From contig DATJOJ010000028.1 in the NCBI GenBank assembly GCA_035507035.1, positions 1 to 64,000 on the forward strand: a stretch of DNA of 64,000 nucleotides, given 5' to 3'. A program made the translations under genes and the position numbers. How positions within the stretch are numbered: position 1 is the stretch's first letter; every line of letters starts with the position of its first letter. This DNA comes from DATJOJ01 sp035507035. Lineage in GTDB: Bacteria > Acidobacteriota > Terriglobia > Terriglobales > Acidobacteriaceae. The notes beneath the pieces are model-generated. The model ran no database searches. It had not been told where the DNA came from and saw nothing but the letters and a program-made list of their open reading frames with translations. This document shows, in pieces, positions 1 through 8,686 of this stretch.

Positions 1-83
1 TAGCCCTCTCCGGCGAGCAGGCGGGCTGCCGCATGGCCGAGCCCGGAAGTAGCGCCAGTGACGAGAGCGATCGAGTGTTTCAT
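1..83 (-). CDS. SDR-family oxidoreductase, N-terminal fragment
   Basis: Only the first 27 codons lie in the window; the gene runs off the left edge on the minus strand. The translation starts MKHSIALVTGATSGLG, which is a first beta strand followed by the TGxxxGxG dinucleotide-binding turn of short-chain dehydrogenases/reductases. The ATG at 83 is chosen because GGAG lies six bases before it; an in-frame ATG at 95 has no such site. The gene diverges from a TetR-type regulator at 201, a common arrangement in which the regulator controls the enzyme. The substrate cannot be inferred. Confidence 0.75.
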   Translation of the reverse strand, partial: MKHSIALVTGATSGLGHAAARLLAGEG

Positions 84-140
84 AGGCGTCTCCATGGTGA
101 AAAGTGAAGGTGGCCCCGCGAGGCCAGAATCGGCTTGCTA

Positions 141-202
141 ATTTCGAACTATTTGGTTTTATAATGCTGGGATGATCGGTGTCAATGATTTTCGAACCAA
201 AT
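141..202. promoter_or_regulatory. Divergent promoter and candidate TetR operator
   Basis: The 117-base gap between the SDR gene and the TetR gene holds a perfect -10 hexamer TATAAT at 160-165 for the rightward gene, with a weak -35 (TTGCTA, 135-140). TTTCGAAC occurs twice (142-149 and 190-197), and ATTTGGTT at 151-158 is inverted as AACCAAAT at 195-202. These paired elements flank the -10 and the TetR start codon, as expected for an autoregulatory operator. The sites are read directly; their use by the adjacent TetR protein is inference. Confidence 0.45.
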
Positions 203-836
203 GATTCAAAATACCGCTAGGCCGCGGGGTCGACCGCGCAGCTTCGACGAGACGGGTGCGCTGGAAAAGGCGACTCAGGTGTTCTGGTCGAAAGGCTACG
301 ACGGAGTGACGATTGACGATCTCGTCGCAGGGATGGGTGTGGGACGGCCGAGCCTGTATGCCATCTTTGGAGACAAGCGGGCGATATTCTTGCGCGCCCT
401 TAAGGCGTACGCAGAACGCAAGGGAGCAGCGGCCACCAAGGCACTCCTCGCGCCACAGACGCTTCGCGACTCGATCGTCGGCTTTCTGAGGTACGCCGTC
501 GAAAGTGCGACAGAGAAAGGGTCCGCCCGGGGCTGCCTTGTCGTGTGCGTCGCCCCGCTTGTGAACGACGCTGAGGTTCAGCGGTTCCTGCAGAGCGCGG
601 TCGCGGGGGGCACGGCGCTGGTGGAGCGCCGTTTCCGGGACGCGATCAGTGCGGGAGATGTCCCGCCTGACTTTCCGGTAGCCGCTCGCGCGATCCAAGT
701 GACGGATTTAGCGCGTGGGCTGACCATGCGTGCGCGGATAGGCACGCCGCGTAAGACGCTCCTCAAAGATGCTGAGGAAGCGGCCGACTTGGTGCTCCTG
801 CCGCACCTGAAGACCATCGGCAAGCAGAAGCTATAA
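201..836 (+). CDS. TetR/AcrR-family transcriptional regulator
   Basis: This 211-residue protein has the usual size and layout of a TetR repressor. The N-terminal helix-turn-helix spans about residues 17-62 (GRPRSFDE, then VTIDDLVAGMGVGRPSLYAIFGDK), with the typical 'xxFGDKxxLF' edge. The rest is helical and should form the ligand-binding dimer domain; its Cys-rich ARGCLVVC stretch resembles regulators of SDR or efflux genes. The ATG at 201 has no clear Shine-Dalgarno site and follows a candidate operator. It is divergent from the SDR gene, which it probably regulates. Confidence 0.85.
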   Translation: MIQNTARPRGRPRSFDETGALEKATQVFWSKGYDGVTIDDLVAGMGVGRPSLYAIFGDKRAIFLRALKAYAERKGAAATKALLAPQTLRDSIVGFLRYAVESATEKGSARGCLVVCVAPLVNDAEVQRFLQSAVAGGTALVERRFRDAISAGDVPPDFPVAARAIQVTDLARGLTMRARIGTPRKTLLKDAEEAADLVLLPHLKTIGKQKL

Positions 837-1248
837 CTTTCTCTCGCCGGCGCTTGAGCCGGCTGTTGGCCCGGGTTGGGCGAGCGAATTGGGCGAGCTA
901 ACCTGGGCACCATCCAATTCCCAAAATGGAGCCCAGCCTCATGCCGCCATCCCGAATTCCGTGGACAACCGGTTTCCATATAAGCTATTCTTCTATTTAG
1001 TTGTTTAGCTCTTTGATAATCTAAGTCCTTATTCCGGAATACTTTGCCTCCAAATCCTCTGAATCGTAAGATTTGGCGGGAATTTCCTGCTAAATCAATG
1101 ATTCCACTAGACCGCAGGGGGGAGGGGGTATACCGGCAAAGGGGTACGTACCGGGGCATTCCTGATAGCTCAGCAGTGGCCGGCCGCTGCCCGCGGCCGC
1201 GAACCCGTTTCGGCGACTAGAAGAGACCTAAGAGTGTCGCCCAAAGAA
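837..1248. repeat. Non-coding gap with divergent hairpin repeat
   Basis: No convincing gene was found in this 412-base gap. Around 867-911 there is an inverted repeat (CCCGGGTT ... AACCTGGG) around GCGAGC-type sequence. It resembles a diverged copy of the hairpin repeats near 59.0, 61.5 and 63.2 kb. A second arm pair, CCAAATC ... GATTTGG, lies near 1050-1077, followed by a G-rich run near 1118-1130. These look like interspersed intergenic repeats, not coding sequence. Confidence 0.4.
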
Positions 1249-1323
<75 letters not shown>

Positions 1324-1496
1324 GTAGACGTGCTGCTCAATTGTTGTACCCATCATACCATTCACGGCTTTTGCTGAAAACATTACCGCCGGTTTCGTCA
1401 TCCTGAGCAATCCGCTCCTGCGCCGCGAAGCACCTGGGCGAGCCGCGCGTCCTATCGCGTTTTTGCGATGCAAGTGCGCGCCGCTGTCTCGATTCC

Positions 1497-2408
1497 CTAG
1501 CTGACCACGATATCCGCGATCTTCACCGCGTCCGCGCAAGCCCGCACATCATGCGTTCGAATAATGTGCGCTCCTTTCAGCATGACTAGAGTTTCCATCG
1601 CCACCGTCCCGTAGGCGCGGTCTTCCGGTGACGGGTCTTGTCCGTCCCGCGACAACGCCCGCCCGATAAACGATTTTCGCGAGACACCCACCAGCAGTGG
1701 GTATCGCAACTCATGAAACTCTTCAAAACGCCGCAGCAACGGATAATTCTCCTGAAAGCTTTTGCCGAAACCGAAGCCCGGATCGAGCACCAGTCGCTCC
1801 CGCTTGACTCCCGCCATCAGCGCCGCATCGGCCCAATCGCGCAACTCGCGCTTGACCAAAGTCACCATATCCGCAACCGCTGGCAGATTCCGCCACTCGT
1901 CGGGACGCCCACGCATGTGCATCAGGACTCCACCACATTTCAGCGCCGCGAGGGTCTTTGCCATCTGTGGATCCCATCGGAATCCGCTGACGTCGTTCAC
2001 AATCTCGGCGCCCGCCTCGACCGCCGCTCGCGCAACATTCGCCTTGTACGTGTCTATCGAGAGAACGGCCTGCGATCGCTTCTGCTTGAGGGCTTTTATA
2101 ACGGGCAGCACGCGGTTCAGTTCTTCTTCTTCGCTAACCACCTGGCGCTGGTCGGTCGGGGCTTTCCCAGTGCCTGGTCCAGAGCTTAAAACCTTCGCTC
2201 CCGGTCGAGTCGATTCTCCGCCTACATCGATGATGTCAGCCCCGTCTTCCAGCAGCCGCAACCCATGCTCGACCGCGCGCTCGCAATCGAAATAAAGGCC
2301 TCCGTCGGAGAATGAATCCGGAGTGACGTTCAGCACACCCATGATCAGCGTGCGCTTGCCCAGTTGCAGGGTGCGCGAGCCTATGTTCCATTCGAAAACC
2401 GGTCGCAT
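1497..2408 (-). CDS. folP: Dihydropteroate synthase
   Basis: Dihydropteroate synthase condenses 4-aminobenzoate with 6-hydroxymethyl-dihydropterin pyrophosphate in cytosolic folate synthesis. The protein has the first pterin-binding signature MGVLNVTPDSFSDGG near the N terminus, the second signature region DIIDVGGESTRPGA, and later SIDTYK, NDVSG and LDPGFGFGK, all typical of the TIM-barrel family. At 303 residues it is slightly long; an insertion after residue 80 accounts for this. The ATG at 2408 is preferred to an in-frame TTG three codons upstream. It lies downstream of no obvious folate partner, so it is probably transcribed alone. Confidence 0.95.
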   Translation of the reverse strand: MRPVFEWNIGSRTLQLGKRTLIMGVLNVTPDSFSDGGLYFDCERAVEHGLRLLEDGADIIDVGGESTRPGAKVLSSGPGTGKAPTDQRQVVSEEEELNRVLPVIKALKQKRSQAVLSIDTYKANVARAAVEAGAEIVNDVSGFRWDPQMAKTLAALKCGGVLMHMRGRPDEWRNLPAVADMVTLVKRELRDWADAALMAGVKRERLVLDPGFGFGKSFQENYPLLRRFEEFHELRYPLLVGVSRKSFIGRALSRDGQDPSPEDRAYGTVAMETLVMLKGAHIIRTHDVRACADAVKIADIVVS

Positions 2409-2490
2409 GCCGCCCAATTTTAAACCCTCGCCCTCGCATTCCTGCGTAACTAAGCGGCTGCGCTGCGCATCTCGATTACGTCGGTCTATG

Positions 2491-2506
2491 TGTGACCGGC
2501 ATCACG
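2491..2506 (+). promoter_or_regulatory. CRP/FNR-type site before the nickel transporter
   Basis: TGTGA-CCGGCA-TCACG is a near-perfect CRP/HcpR-like palindrome. A -10-like CACAAT starts at 2528, exactly 37 bases from the start of the site. That places the site centre near -41.5, as for class II activation. An extended reading frame with a GTG inside the palindrome is therefore unlikely to be the true start of the transporter. Confidence 0.6.
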
Positions 2507-2575
2507 CTTGGCTGTGCGCCTTTATGGCACAATACAAAGGTCAAGGCGCGGCTCCTGACGAAACGATTTCTTGCA

Positions 2576-3316
2576 ATGGTTCCTTCTGGCCTCCAACTCG
2601 CCCTGCTCTCGGCTGCCGTGCTGGGTTTTCGCCACGGTTTTGATTACGACCATATAGCCGCAATCTCCGACATTACCAGCGTGCAGGAGTCGCCCCGCCG
2701 TGCCATGCGCCTGGGCTTTCTCTATGCGCTTGGGCATGCAGCCACGGTCGCGCTGCTCGGCAGCATTGTCATTTTTTTTCAGTTGTCGCTGCCGCACAGT
2801 ATTGATCGCGTGGCCGAGCGATTGGTCGGATTGACGCTTATCTTCCTCGGCATCTTCGTTTTAGGTTCGCTCTTTCGCGGCGATTATGTTCCGCGCAGCC
2901 GTTTCGTCTTAGTGGCCAATGCCTTGCGATGGCTGCACTGGAAGGTGAAGTCGAAGTGGCACAACCATGAGCATCCGCGGCCCAAAGACGTGAACTGGAA
3001 CTACGATTCCAAGTCGGTCTTCGGCATCGGTATCATCCACGGGCTGGGGGCAGAGACGCCCAGCCAGTTGCTGATCTTCCTATTGGCGGCCAATCTAGGC
3101 GGTGTCACCAAAGGTTTCTTGGGATTAGGCATGTTTGTCGTTGGCCTCCTGGTCATGAACACCATCATGACCGCTTCCGCTTCCGGCTTATTTGGATTCA
3201 GCGCCCGCACTCCACGGATCCAGTACGCCATTACCGCCATCACTGCTATTTATAGCTTGATCGTGGGCGGGATCTTTCTCTGGGGCTCTTCCGCCTTGCT
3301 TCCTCCGATCGGCTAG
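2576..3316 (+). CDS. Nickel/cobalt permease of the NiCoT/UreH type
   Basis: This 246-residue integral membrane protein probably imports Ni2+ for hydrogenase assembly. An early helix carries the metal-site signature HX4DH (RHGFDYDHIAAI), and a later segment has IHGLGAETPSQ, seen in nickel-transport relatives. About six hydrophobic segments are visible, with a His-rich cytoplasmic loop (KWHNHEHPRP) between the two halves. It is shorter than classical HoxN/NixA. The ATG at 2576 is chosen because the longer frame begins inside a regulator site. It leads the hypCDEF block, which strongly supports nickel over cobalt, although the substrate is inferred. Confidence 0.82.
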   Translation: MVPSGLQLALLSAAVLGFRHGFDYDHIAAISDITSVQESPRRAMRLGFLYALGHAATVALLGSIVIFFQLSLPHSIDRVAERLVGLTLIFLGIFVLGSLFRGDYVPRSRFVLVANALRWLHWKVKSKWHNHEHPRPKDVNWNYDSKSVFGIGIIHGLGAETPSQLLIFLLAANLGGVTKGFLGLGMFVVGLLVMNTIMTASASGLFGFSARTPRIQYAITAITAIYSLIVGGIFLWGSSALLPPIG

Positions 3317-3342
3317 TCCGTCGAAATCAACTCACCGGGCAT

Positions 3343-3358
3343 TGTGTTCTACGTCACA
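3343..3358 (+). promoter_or_regulatory. CRP/FNR-type site before hypC
   Basis: TGTGT-TCTACG-TCACA lies in the gap between the nickel transporter and hypC, 48 bases before the hypC start. One half-site differs from TGTGA by one base. The hexamer 37 bases downstream (TTCACT at 3380) matches the -10 consensus poorly, so this is the weakest promoter of the set. Confidence 0.5.
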
Positions 3359-3406
3359 GACCTCTGTAACAATGCATGCTTCACTCCTTGGAGAGGGCCG
3401 AACTTC

Positions 3407-3652
3407 ATGTGCTTGGCAGTTCCAGGAAAGATTCTCGAGATACAGCCGCAAAGCGCCGGCCGCATGGCGCGGGTTGAATTCGGCGGCATCGTGCGCCAGG
3501 TTTCTTTGGACTTCGTTCCGGAAGCCTCCGTCAGCGACTATGTCATTGTCCACGTAGGCTACGCCATTAGCCGGGTGGATGCCCAGGAAGCGGAACGTAC
3601 CTATAAGCTCCTGCAAGACATGGGCATGTTGGAAGCCGAGCTTGGGCTTTAG
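3407..3652 (+). CDS. hypC: Hydrogenase maturation chaperone HypC
   Basis: HypC carries the Fe(CN)2CO unit between HypD and the large subunit of [NiFe]-hydrogenase. The 81-residue protein begins MCLAVPGKI, the family hallmark. The second-position Cys, exposed after Met removal, is the iron- and HypD-contacting residue, which fixes the start at 3407; GAGAGG lies about ten bases upstream. The later VHVGYAI motif is also typical. It is followed by hypD after a 150-base gap with its own regulator site, so transcription may be both coupled and independent. Confidence 0.95.
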   Translation: MCLAVPGKILEIQPQSAGRMARVEFGGIVRQVSLDFVPEASVSDYVIVHVGYAISRVDAQEAERTYKLLQDMGMLEAELGL

Positions 3653-3696
3653 ATAGTTCGGACCGCAATCCCTCAGTCCTTTAAATCACTCCCCAA

Positions 3697-3712
3697 TGTG
3701 ATGTTCGTCACC
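3697..3712 (+). promoter_or_regulatory. CRP/FNR-type site before hypD
   Basis: TGTGA-TGTTCG-TCACC lies between hypC and hypD. A good -10 (TACAGT, 3734-3739) begins 37 bases from the start of the site, the same geometry as the site at 2491. Transcription would start near 3746, supporting a second promoter for hypDEF. Confidence 0.6.
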
Positions 3713-3801
3713 GATAGCATGTTCACCCCTCGCTACAGTGAGGTTGTGAGGGTTTGGCTTCAGTGCGAAGCCTGCGAGCTACCGCTACGCTCGCGCACGC
3801 C

Positions 3802-4899
3802 ATGAAATATCTCGACGAATATCGTGACCAACGCATCGCCCGCAACCTGGCCGCCGAAATCGCGCAGCTCGTAACCCGGCCTTGGGTATTGATGGAAATT
3901 TGCGGGGGCCAAACTCATACCATCATGCGCTACGGCATCGATGAGATGCTCCCGGCCGGTCTCGAACTCGTCCACGGTCCTGGTTGCCCAGTGTGTGTTA
4001 CCCCGCTCGAAACTATCGACAAGGCAATCAATCTCGCGTCGCGCACCGAGGTAATTCTGGTCTCCTACGGCGACATGCTCCGGGTTCCTGGTTCCCACTC
4101 TGACTTAATGCGGGCGAAGGCTAACGGTGCGGACGTTCGCATTGCGTACTCCCCCATTGAAGCTGTGAAAATTGCTCGCTCCAACCCGGATCGCAAGATC
4201 GTTTTCCTGGCAATCGGTTTCGAGACTACTGCGCCGGCGAACGCCATGGCTGCTTGGCAGGCTCGACGTGAAGGCTTAACCAATTTCTCCATGCTGGCTT
4301 CGCACGTGCTCGTGCCACCCGCCATTCGCGCACTCCTGGTTTCTGAAACGAACCGCGTTCAAGCATTCATCGCGCCGGGTCACGTGTGTACCGTGATGGG
4401 TTGCGGCGAGTACGAAGCCCTGGTTCGCGACTTCCATGTGCCCATCGTGGTCGGCGGCTTTGAGCCCATCGATCTGCTCGAAGCCATCCTCATGCTCGTG
4501 AAGCAACTCGAAGGCGGAGAAAGCAGGCTGGAAAACCAATATGCGCGGTCGGTCAGCTATCAGGGGAATTTGCCGGCGCAGCAGATTATGCAGGAAGTCT
4601 TCGAGGTCGCAGACCAGAAATGGCGCGGCATCGGAGTGATTCCACAAAGTGGATTGCGCTTGCGCCAGGAATATGCCGCCTTTGACGCCAGCCGCGTTTT
4701 CGATCTGGAAGAACTCGTCGTGGATGAGCCTGCCGAGTGCATCAGTGCGCAGGTGCTGCAAGGGCTGAAAAAACCGACGGATTGTCCGATGTTCGGCATG
4801 GGCTGCACACCGGAGAATCCAATGGGTGCGCCGATGGTCTCTTCAGAAGGAGCTTGTGCGGCCTACTATCGCTACCGGCCTCGCGCGCTCGCGGGCTAG
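3802..4899 (+). CDS. hypD: Hydrogenase maturation protein HypD
   Basis: HypD is the [4Fe-4S] scaffold on which the Fe(CN)2CO moiety of [NiFe]-hydrogenase is built with HypC and HypE. The 365-residue protein starts MKYLDEYRD, the usual family start. It contains MEICGGQTHT, HGPGCPVCVTP and GFETTAP motifs, and cysteines near the C terminus (CPMFGMGCTPENP) for the cluster. An upstream in-frame TTG at 3754 would add 16 unconserved residues. No strong Shine-Dalgarno site precedes 3802. HypE follows ten bases after the stop codon. Confidence 0.94.
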   Translation: MKYLDEYRDQRIARNLAAEIAQLVTRPWVLMEICGGQTHTIMRYGIDEMLPAGLELVHGPGCPVCVTPLETIDKAINLASRTEVILVSYGDMLRVPGSHSDLMRAKANGADVRIAYSPIEAVKIARSNPDRKIVFLAIGFETTAPANAMAAWQARREGLTNFSMLASHVLVPPAIRALLVSETNRVQAFIAPGHVCTVMGCGEYEALVRDFHVPIVVGGFEPIDLLEAILMLVKQLEGGESRLENQYARSVSYQGNLPAQQIMQEVFEVADQKWRGIGVIPQSGLRLRQEYAAFDASRVFDLEELVVDEPAECISAQVLQGLKKPTDCPMFGMGCTPENPMGAPMVSSEGACAAYYRYRPRALAG

Positions 4900-4909
4900 G
4901 AGGGCCTCT

Positions 4910-5968
4910 ATGTGTGCCGTGAAAACAATTGCTGAACTAAGCTGCCCGGCCCCACTTCCGGCCAAGGACACAATTCTACTGGGGCATGGCAGTGGCGGGA
5001 AATTGAGCGCCGAACTGGTACGCGATGTTTTTCTGCCCGCGTTCACCAATCCCTTTCTGGCGCGCCTGGACGATCAAGCTGTCGTCGACGTCAATGGTCA
5101 GCGCTTCGCCATCACCACCGATTCCTTCGTGGTGAAGCCGCTATTCTTCCCGGGGGGTGACATCGGTTCTCTCGCCGTGCACGGCACCGTCAACGACCTG
5201 GCAATGGGTGGAGCAACGCCGCGGTTTCTCAGCACGGCCTTCATCATTGAAGAGGGTTTCTCCATCTCGCAGCTTCGGCAAATCGTCGAGTCCATGCACA
5301 CCGCGGCTCGCGCCGCCGACGTACAAATCGTGACCGGCGACACAAAAGTCGTCGAGAAGGGAAAAGGTGACGGGTTGTTCATCAACACGACCGGTGTGGG
5401 CCTCGTACCTCCAGGTCTGGAACTCTCCGCCAATCTCGCTCGGCCCGGAGATCGTGTTGTGCTCAGCGGTTCCATCGGCGAGCATGGCATTGCAATTCTG
5501 GCGCAGCGCGAGGGCCTTGAGTTCGAAACGCAGATAAAAAGCGACAGCGCGGCCCTGCATACGCTGGTCGCCGCAATGCTTCGGACAACCCGCGAAATCC
5601 GTTGCATGCGCGATCCGACGCGTGGGGGTGTTTCGAGTACTCTGAATGAAATCGCTCAGCAATCCTGTGTCGGTATCCAACTTGAGGAGCAGAACATTCC
5701 CATTCGCGAGGAAGTTCGCGGCGCATGCGAGTTGCTCGGCTTGGATCCTCTTTACGTGGCCAACGAGGGCAAACTGATCGCGATTGTTGCGCCTGAAGTC
5801 GCCGACAGTCTCGTTGAGACCATGCGGCGTCATCCACTGGGGACGAGTGCGCAGATCATCGGCACCGTAACCGAAAGAAATGCCGGTCTCCTCACGATGC
5901 GCTCGCAGTTCGGGACCACGCGCCTCGTCGATATGCTGGCCGGCGATCAATTGCCGCGGATTTGTTAA
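4910..5968 (+). CDS. hypE: Hydrogenase maturation protein HypE
   Basis: HypE dehydrates the carbamoyl group placed by HypF on its C-terminal cysteine to a thiocyanate, supplying CN- ligands for the hydrogenase iron. The 352-residue protein ends PRIC, with the required terminal Cys. The N-terminal GHGSGGKLS motif and the AMGGATP segment are PurM/HypE ATP-binding features. The ATG at 4910 has GGAGGG six bases before it, so a longer frame overlapping hypD is rejected. It is followed 28 bases later by hypF, which provides its substrate. Confidence 0.95.
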   Translation: MCAVKTIAELSCPAPLPAKDTILLGHGSGGKLSAELVRDVFLPAFTNPFLARLDDQAVVDVNGQRFAITTDSFVVKPLFFPGGDIGSLAVHGTVNDLAMGGATPRFLSTAFIIEEGFSISQLRQIVESMHTAARAADVQIVTGDTKVVEKGKGDGLFINTTGVGLVPPGLELSANLARPGDRVVLSGSIGEHGIAILAQREGLEFETQIKSDSAALHTLVAAMLRTTREIRCMRDPTRGGVSSTLNEIAQQSCVGIQLEEQNIPIREEVRGACELLGLDPLYVANEGKLIAIVAPEVADSLVETMRRHPLGTSAQIIGTVTERNAGLLTMRSQFGTTRLVDMLAGDQLPRIC

Positions 5969-5996
5969 AGACCGATTTTTGCCGTTATGAAGCGAT

Positions 5997-8270
5997 ATGG
6001 AAATCCGGCGACACATTGAAGTGTCGGGTATCGTGCAGGGAGTCGGTTTCCGGCCCTATATCTACCGGCTGGCGCGAGGACGTCAACTCACCGGCAGCAT
6101 TTGCAATACCGGCACAGGTGTCACGATTGAGATCGAAGGTTCAGCCGATAGCGTCGACGACTTTGTCGAACGCTTGTCCATTGAAGCGCCGCCCCTGGCG
6201 CGGATTACTGAGCTTGTCATCCAGGAAGTGCCATGCAGCGGCGATACCGAGTTCCGCATTGTCCAGAGTGAACCGGGAAGTGAAGTCCGAACCCTGATCT
6301 CGCCCGATATTGCCATTTGTCCCGACTGTATCCGGGAAATGTTTGATCCCGCCGATCGCCGCTACCGCTATCCCTTTATCAATTGCACCAATTGCGGGCC
6401 GCGGTTCACGATTGTTCGCGACATCCCTTACGATCGTCGCAGCACCTCGATGTCAGTTTTTCCCATGTGTCCAGCATGCCAAGCAGAGTATGAGGATCCA
6501 CTTGATCGGCGCTTTCACGCTCAGCCGAACGCATGCTGGGAGTGTGGTCCTCGCGTTGAGTTGTGGGATAAATCCGGTCGTCGAGTCTCCTGCAGCGATC
6601 CGATCGTCGAAGCTGCATCAGCATTGCACTCCGGATCGATCGTTGCCGTCAAGGGTCTCGGTGGATTTCACCTGGCCGCGGATGCGGCTAACTCTGCCGC
6701 AGTCGCGCTGTTACGGAGGCGCAAGCGACGCGTAGAGAAACCATTCGCCGTGATGGTTCCCGATCTTTCCACGGCGCAGGACATTTGCAACCTTGACGCT
6801 ACTGAAACGATGCTCTTGCAATCCCCGCAACGCCCCATTGTCCTGCTTCGCAAGAAATTGCCCAGTGCAATCTCCGATCAGGTAGCACCGTTTAATCGTT
6901 ATCTCGGAGTATTTCTCCCATACACACCTTTGCACTACTTGCTGTTGGCGGAAGGTTTCAAAGCCCTGGTCATGACGAGCGGAAATCTCAGTGAAGAACC
7001 GATTGCGATCGGTAATGAAGAAGCGGTTTCTCGCCTGCAGGGCCTTGCCGACTATTTCTTAGTTCACAATCGTGACATCCTGCTGCGCTGTGACGATTCC
7101 GTTCTGCGAGTCGATCGTGGCGTCACGCGCCAGTTGCGGCGTTCGCGCGGATTTGTTCCGGTGCCCGTTTTTCTGAAAGACGAGCAACCTTCTGTGCTCG
7201 CGGTCGGCGGCGAGCTGAAAAATACAATCTGTCTCACCAAAGGGAAGAACGCATTCCTCAGCCAGCATGTTGGAGACCTCGAAAATGTCGAAAGCTACGG
7301 ATTCTTTCGCGAGGCCATCGACCACCTGGAGAAGATTCTCGAAATCCGTCCCGAGATTCTCGCCTACGATCTTCACCCTGATTATTTCAGCACCAAATGG
7401 GTGTTGCAGCAGAATGGCGTGAAGCTATGCGGTGTCCAGCACCATCACGCTCACATCGCGAGTTGCATGGCGGAAAACCATCTCGATGGTCGCGTGATTG
7501 GCTTCTCCCTGGATGGAACCGGTTACGGAACAGACGGCAATATCTGGGGCGGGGAAGTGCTGATAGCAGATTATGCAGCTTTCGAACGAGCCGCTCATTT
7601 GGAATATGCCCCCATGCCTGGCGGGGCAGTCGCCATTCACGAACCATGGCGGATGGCACTGAGTTACTTGTTTCATCACTTTGGAGAGGATTTCCGCAAT
7701 GCCGACATCCCCTTCGTCCAGCAGTTGGACCTCCAGAAATCCGAGCTCTTAATCCGCATGAGCGAGCACCGGCTGAATTCGCCTTTGACTTCCAGTTGCG
7801 GGCGGCTCTTCGACGCTGTCGCTGCGTTGATCGGAATTCGGCAAAGAGTTAACTACGAAGCCCAGGCCGCCATCGAGTTGGAAATGGCGATTTCGCCGAC
7901 CGCGAGCGGCGAAGGATATCCCCTCGACCTGATCCCCGACGGCAACCATTGGATCATCGGTACACGCCCCCTCTTCCAATCATTGGTTTCCGATCTCGAG
8001 CGGCGAACTTCAATCGGCGCAATTAGCCGGCGCTTTCACGATGGGCTGGTGAACGTGTTTATTCGTCTAGCGACGATGCTACGCAATCAGACATCGCTGA
8101 ACCGAGTCTGCCTAAGCGGCGGGACATTCAACAATGTCTATCTATCTGAACAGGTCGAATCGCGTCTTGTTGAAGCCGGTTTTGAGGTTTTCACCCACCA
8201 CGAAGTTCCGGCTGGCGATGGTGGCTTGAGCCTAGGACAAGCGGTGATCGCCGCCAGAAAATCAGCCTAG
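5997..8270 (+). CDS. hypF: Carbamoyltransferase HypF
   Basis: HypF uses carbamoyl phosphate and ATP to carbamoylate the C-terminal Cys of HypE. At 757 residues it has the full family architecture. An acylphosphatase domain (VQGVGFRPYIYRLA, residues 1-90) is followed by zinc-finger pairs (CPDC, CTNC, CPAC, CWEC, about 105-190). Next come a YrdC-like domain (about 200-385) and a Kae1-like domain with the metal-binding HHHAH (near 480) and a late GGTFNN motif. No frameshift is seen. Its need for carbamoyl phosphate is a possible link to the carbamoyl operon at 34-42 kb. Confidence 0.95.
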   Translation: MEIRRHIEVSGIVQGVGFRPYIYRLARGRQLTGSICNTGTGVTIEIEGSADSVDDFVERLSIEAPPLARITELVIQEVPCSGDTEFRIVQSEPGSEVRTLISPDIAICPDCIREMFDPADRRYRYPFINCTNCGPRFTIVRDIPYDRRSTSMSVFPMCPACQAEYEDPLDRRFHAQPNACWECGPRVELWDKSGRRVSCSDPIVEAASALHSGSIVAVKGLGGFHLAADAANSAAVALLRRRKRRVEKPFAVMVPDLSTAQDICNLDATETMLLQSPQRPIVLLRKKLPSAISDQVAPFNRYLGVFLPYTPLHYLLLAEGFKALVMTSGNLSEEPIAIGNEEAVSRLQGLADYFLVHNRDILLRCDDSVLRVDRGVTRQLRRSRGFVPVPVFLKDEQPSVLAVGGELKNTICLTKGKNAFLSQHVGDLENVESYGFFREAIDHLEKILEIRPEILAYDLHPDYFSTKWVLQQNGVKLCGVQHHHAHIASCMAENHLDGRVIGFSLDGTGYGTDGNIWGGEVLIADYAAFERAAHLEYAPMPGGAVAIHEPWRMALSYLFHHFGEDFRNADIPFVQQLDLQKSELLIRMSEHRLNSPLTSSCGRLFDAVAALIGIRQRVNYEAQAAIELEMAISPTASGEGYPLDLIPDGNHWIIGTRPLFQSLVSDLERRTSIGAISRRFHDGLVNVFIRLATMLRNQTSLNRVCLSGGTFNNVYLSEQVESRLVEAGFEVFTHHEVPAGDGGLSLGQAVIAARKSA

Positions 8271-8413
8271 CCTAACCGGAAATCTCGTTCGTGCCAAAGC
8301 AAGAATCCTTACATGTATGAGACACGTGTCGCCGCTTCGTGAGCGTCTCGCCGGAGGATAGCAATCAGACACGGATGCCGAGGATTGACTATTATTTCAG
8401 ACTATGATCCCAA

Positions 8414-8527
8414 GACCTCGCTGATCGACTTCTGGCCGCTACCGCTAAGGTGCTCGATCTGACTCTGGTAACCGCAGACGCTAGGCTGCTCGGCTTAGGT
8501 GAAATTGCCACCTTGGCAAATCGCTGA
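8414..8527 (+). pseudogene. PIN-domain toxin C-terminal remnant
   Basis: Thirty-seven codons read DLADRLLAATAKVL, then LTLVTADARLLGLG and a stop at 8525. This matches the C-terminal third of VapC-like PIN ribonucleases (usually D-P-A-D-R-L-I-A-A-T-A ... TLVTAD). The frame upstream is closed by a stop three codons earlier, and no start or antitoxin gene is present. The fragment is therefore a decayed toxin gene. The match is by recognition of the motif only. Confidence 0.6.
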
Positions 8528-8620
8528 GGCGTTTACTCTCTCGCTCCCGCACCTCCGTGCCATTTGCACCATTCAGCCTTTTTCGGTAATCTGCAATTAC
8601 ACCGGAAAGGAGGTGGTCGA

Positions 8621-8686
8621 ATGACAAGTTCTGATTGTAGTAACTGTAGTGGGAGTCTAAGACCAGGTGAGGTGGCTGAGACTTAG
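8621..8686 (+). CDS. 21-residue Cys/Ser-rich micro-protein
   Basis: The frame encodes MTSSDCSNCSGSLRPGEVAE plus a final Thr. AAAGGAGGT sits six bases before the ATG, the strongest Shine-Dalgarno site seen in the window. The peptide has a Cys-x2-Cys pair. It lies at the 5' end of a helix-rich transcript that ends at 8907, so it may be a leader peptide or a small protein in its own right. No family is recognised. The perfect ribosome site is the main support. Confidence 0.5.
   Translation: MTSSDCSNCSGSLRPGEVAET

Noticed and set aside
159..698. 179-codon minus-strand frame across the TetR gene
   Set aside because: It is antisense to a clear TetR gene and has no family features; such frames are common in high-GC DNA.
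1160..1248. tRNA-like segment with GATAGCTCAGC
   Set aside because: No acceptor or anticodon arms fit; only the nearby 1249-1323 tRNA forms a full cloverleaf.
2492..2575. Longer N terminus for the nickel transporter
   Set aside because: The GTG lies inside a regulator palindrome and upstream of the predicted transcription start; the extension is unconserved.
4826..4909. HypE N-terminal extension
   Set aside because: The extension overlaps hypD, whereas ATG 4910 has GGAGGG at good spacing and the usual HypE start region.
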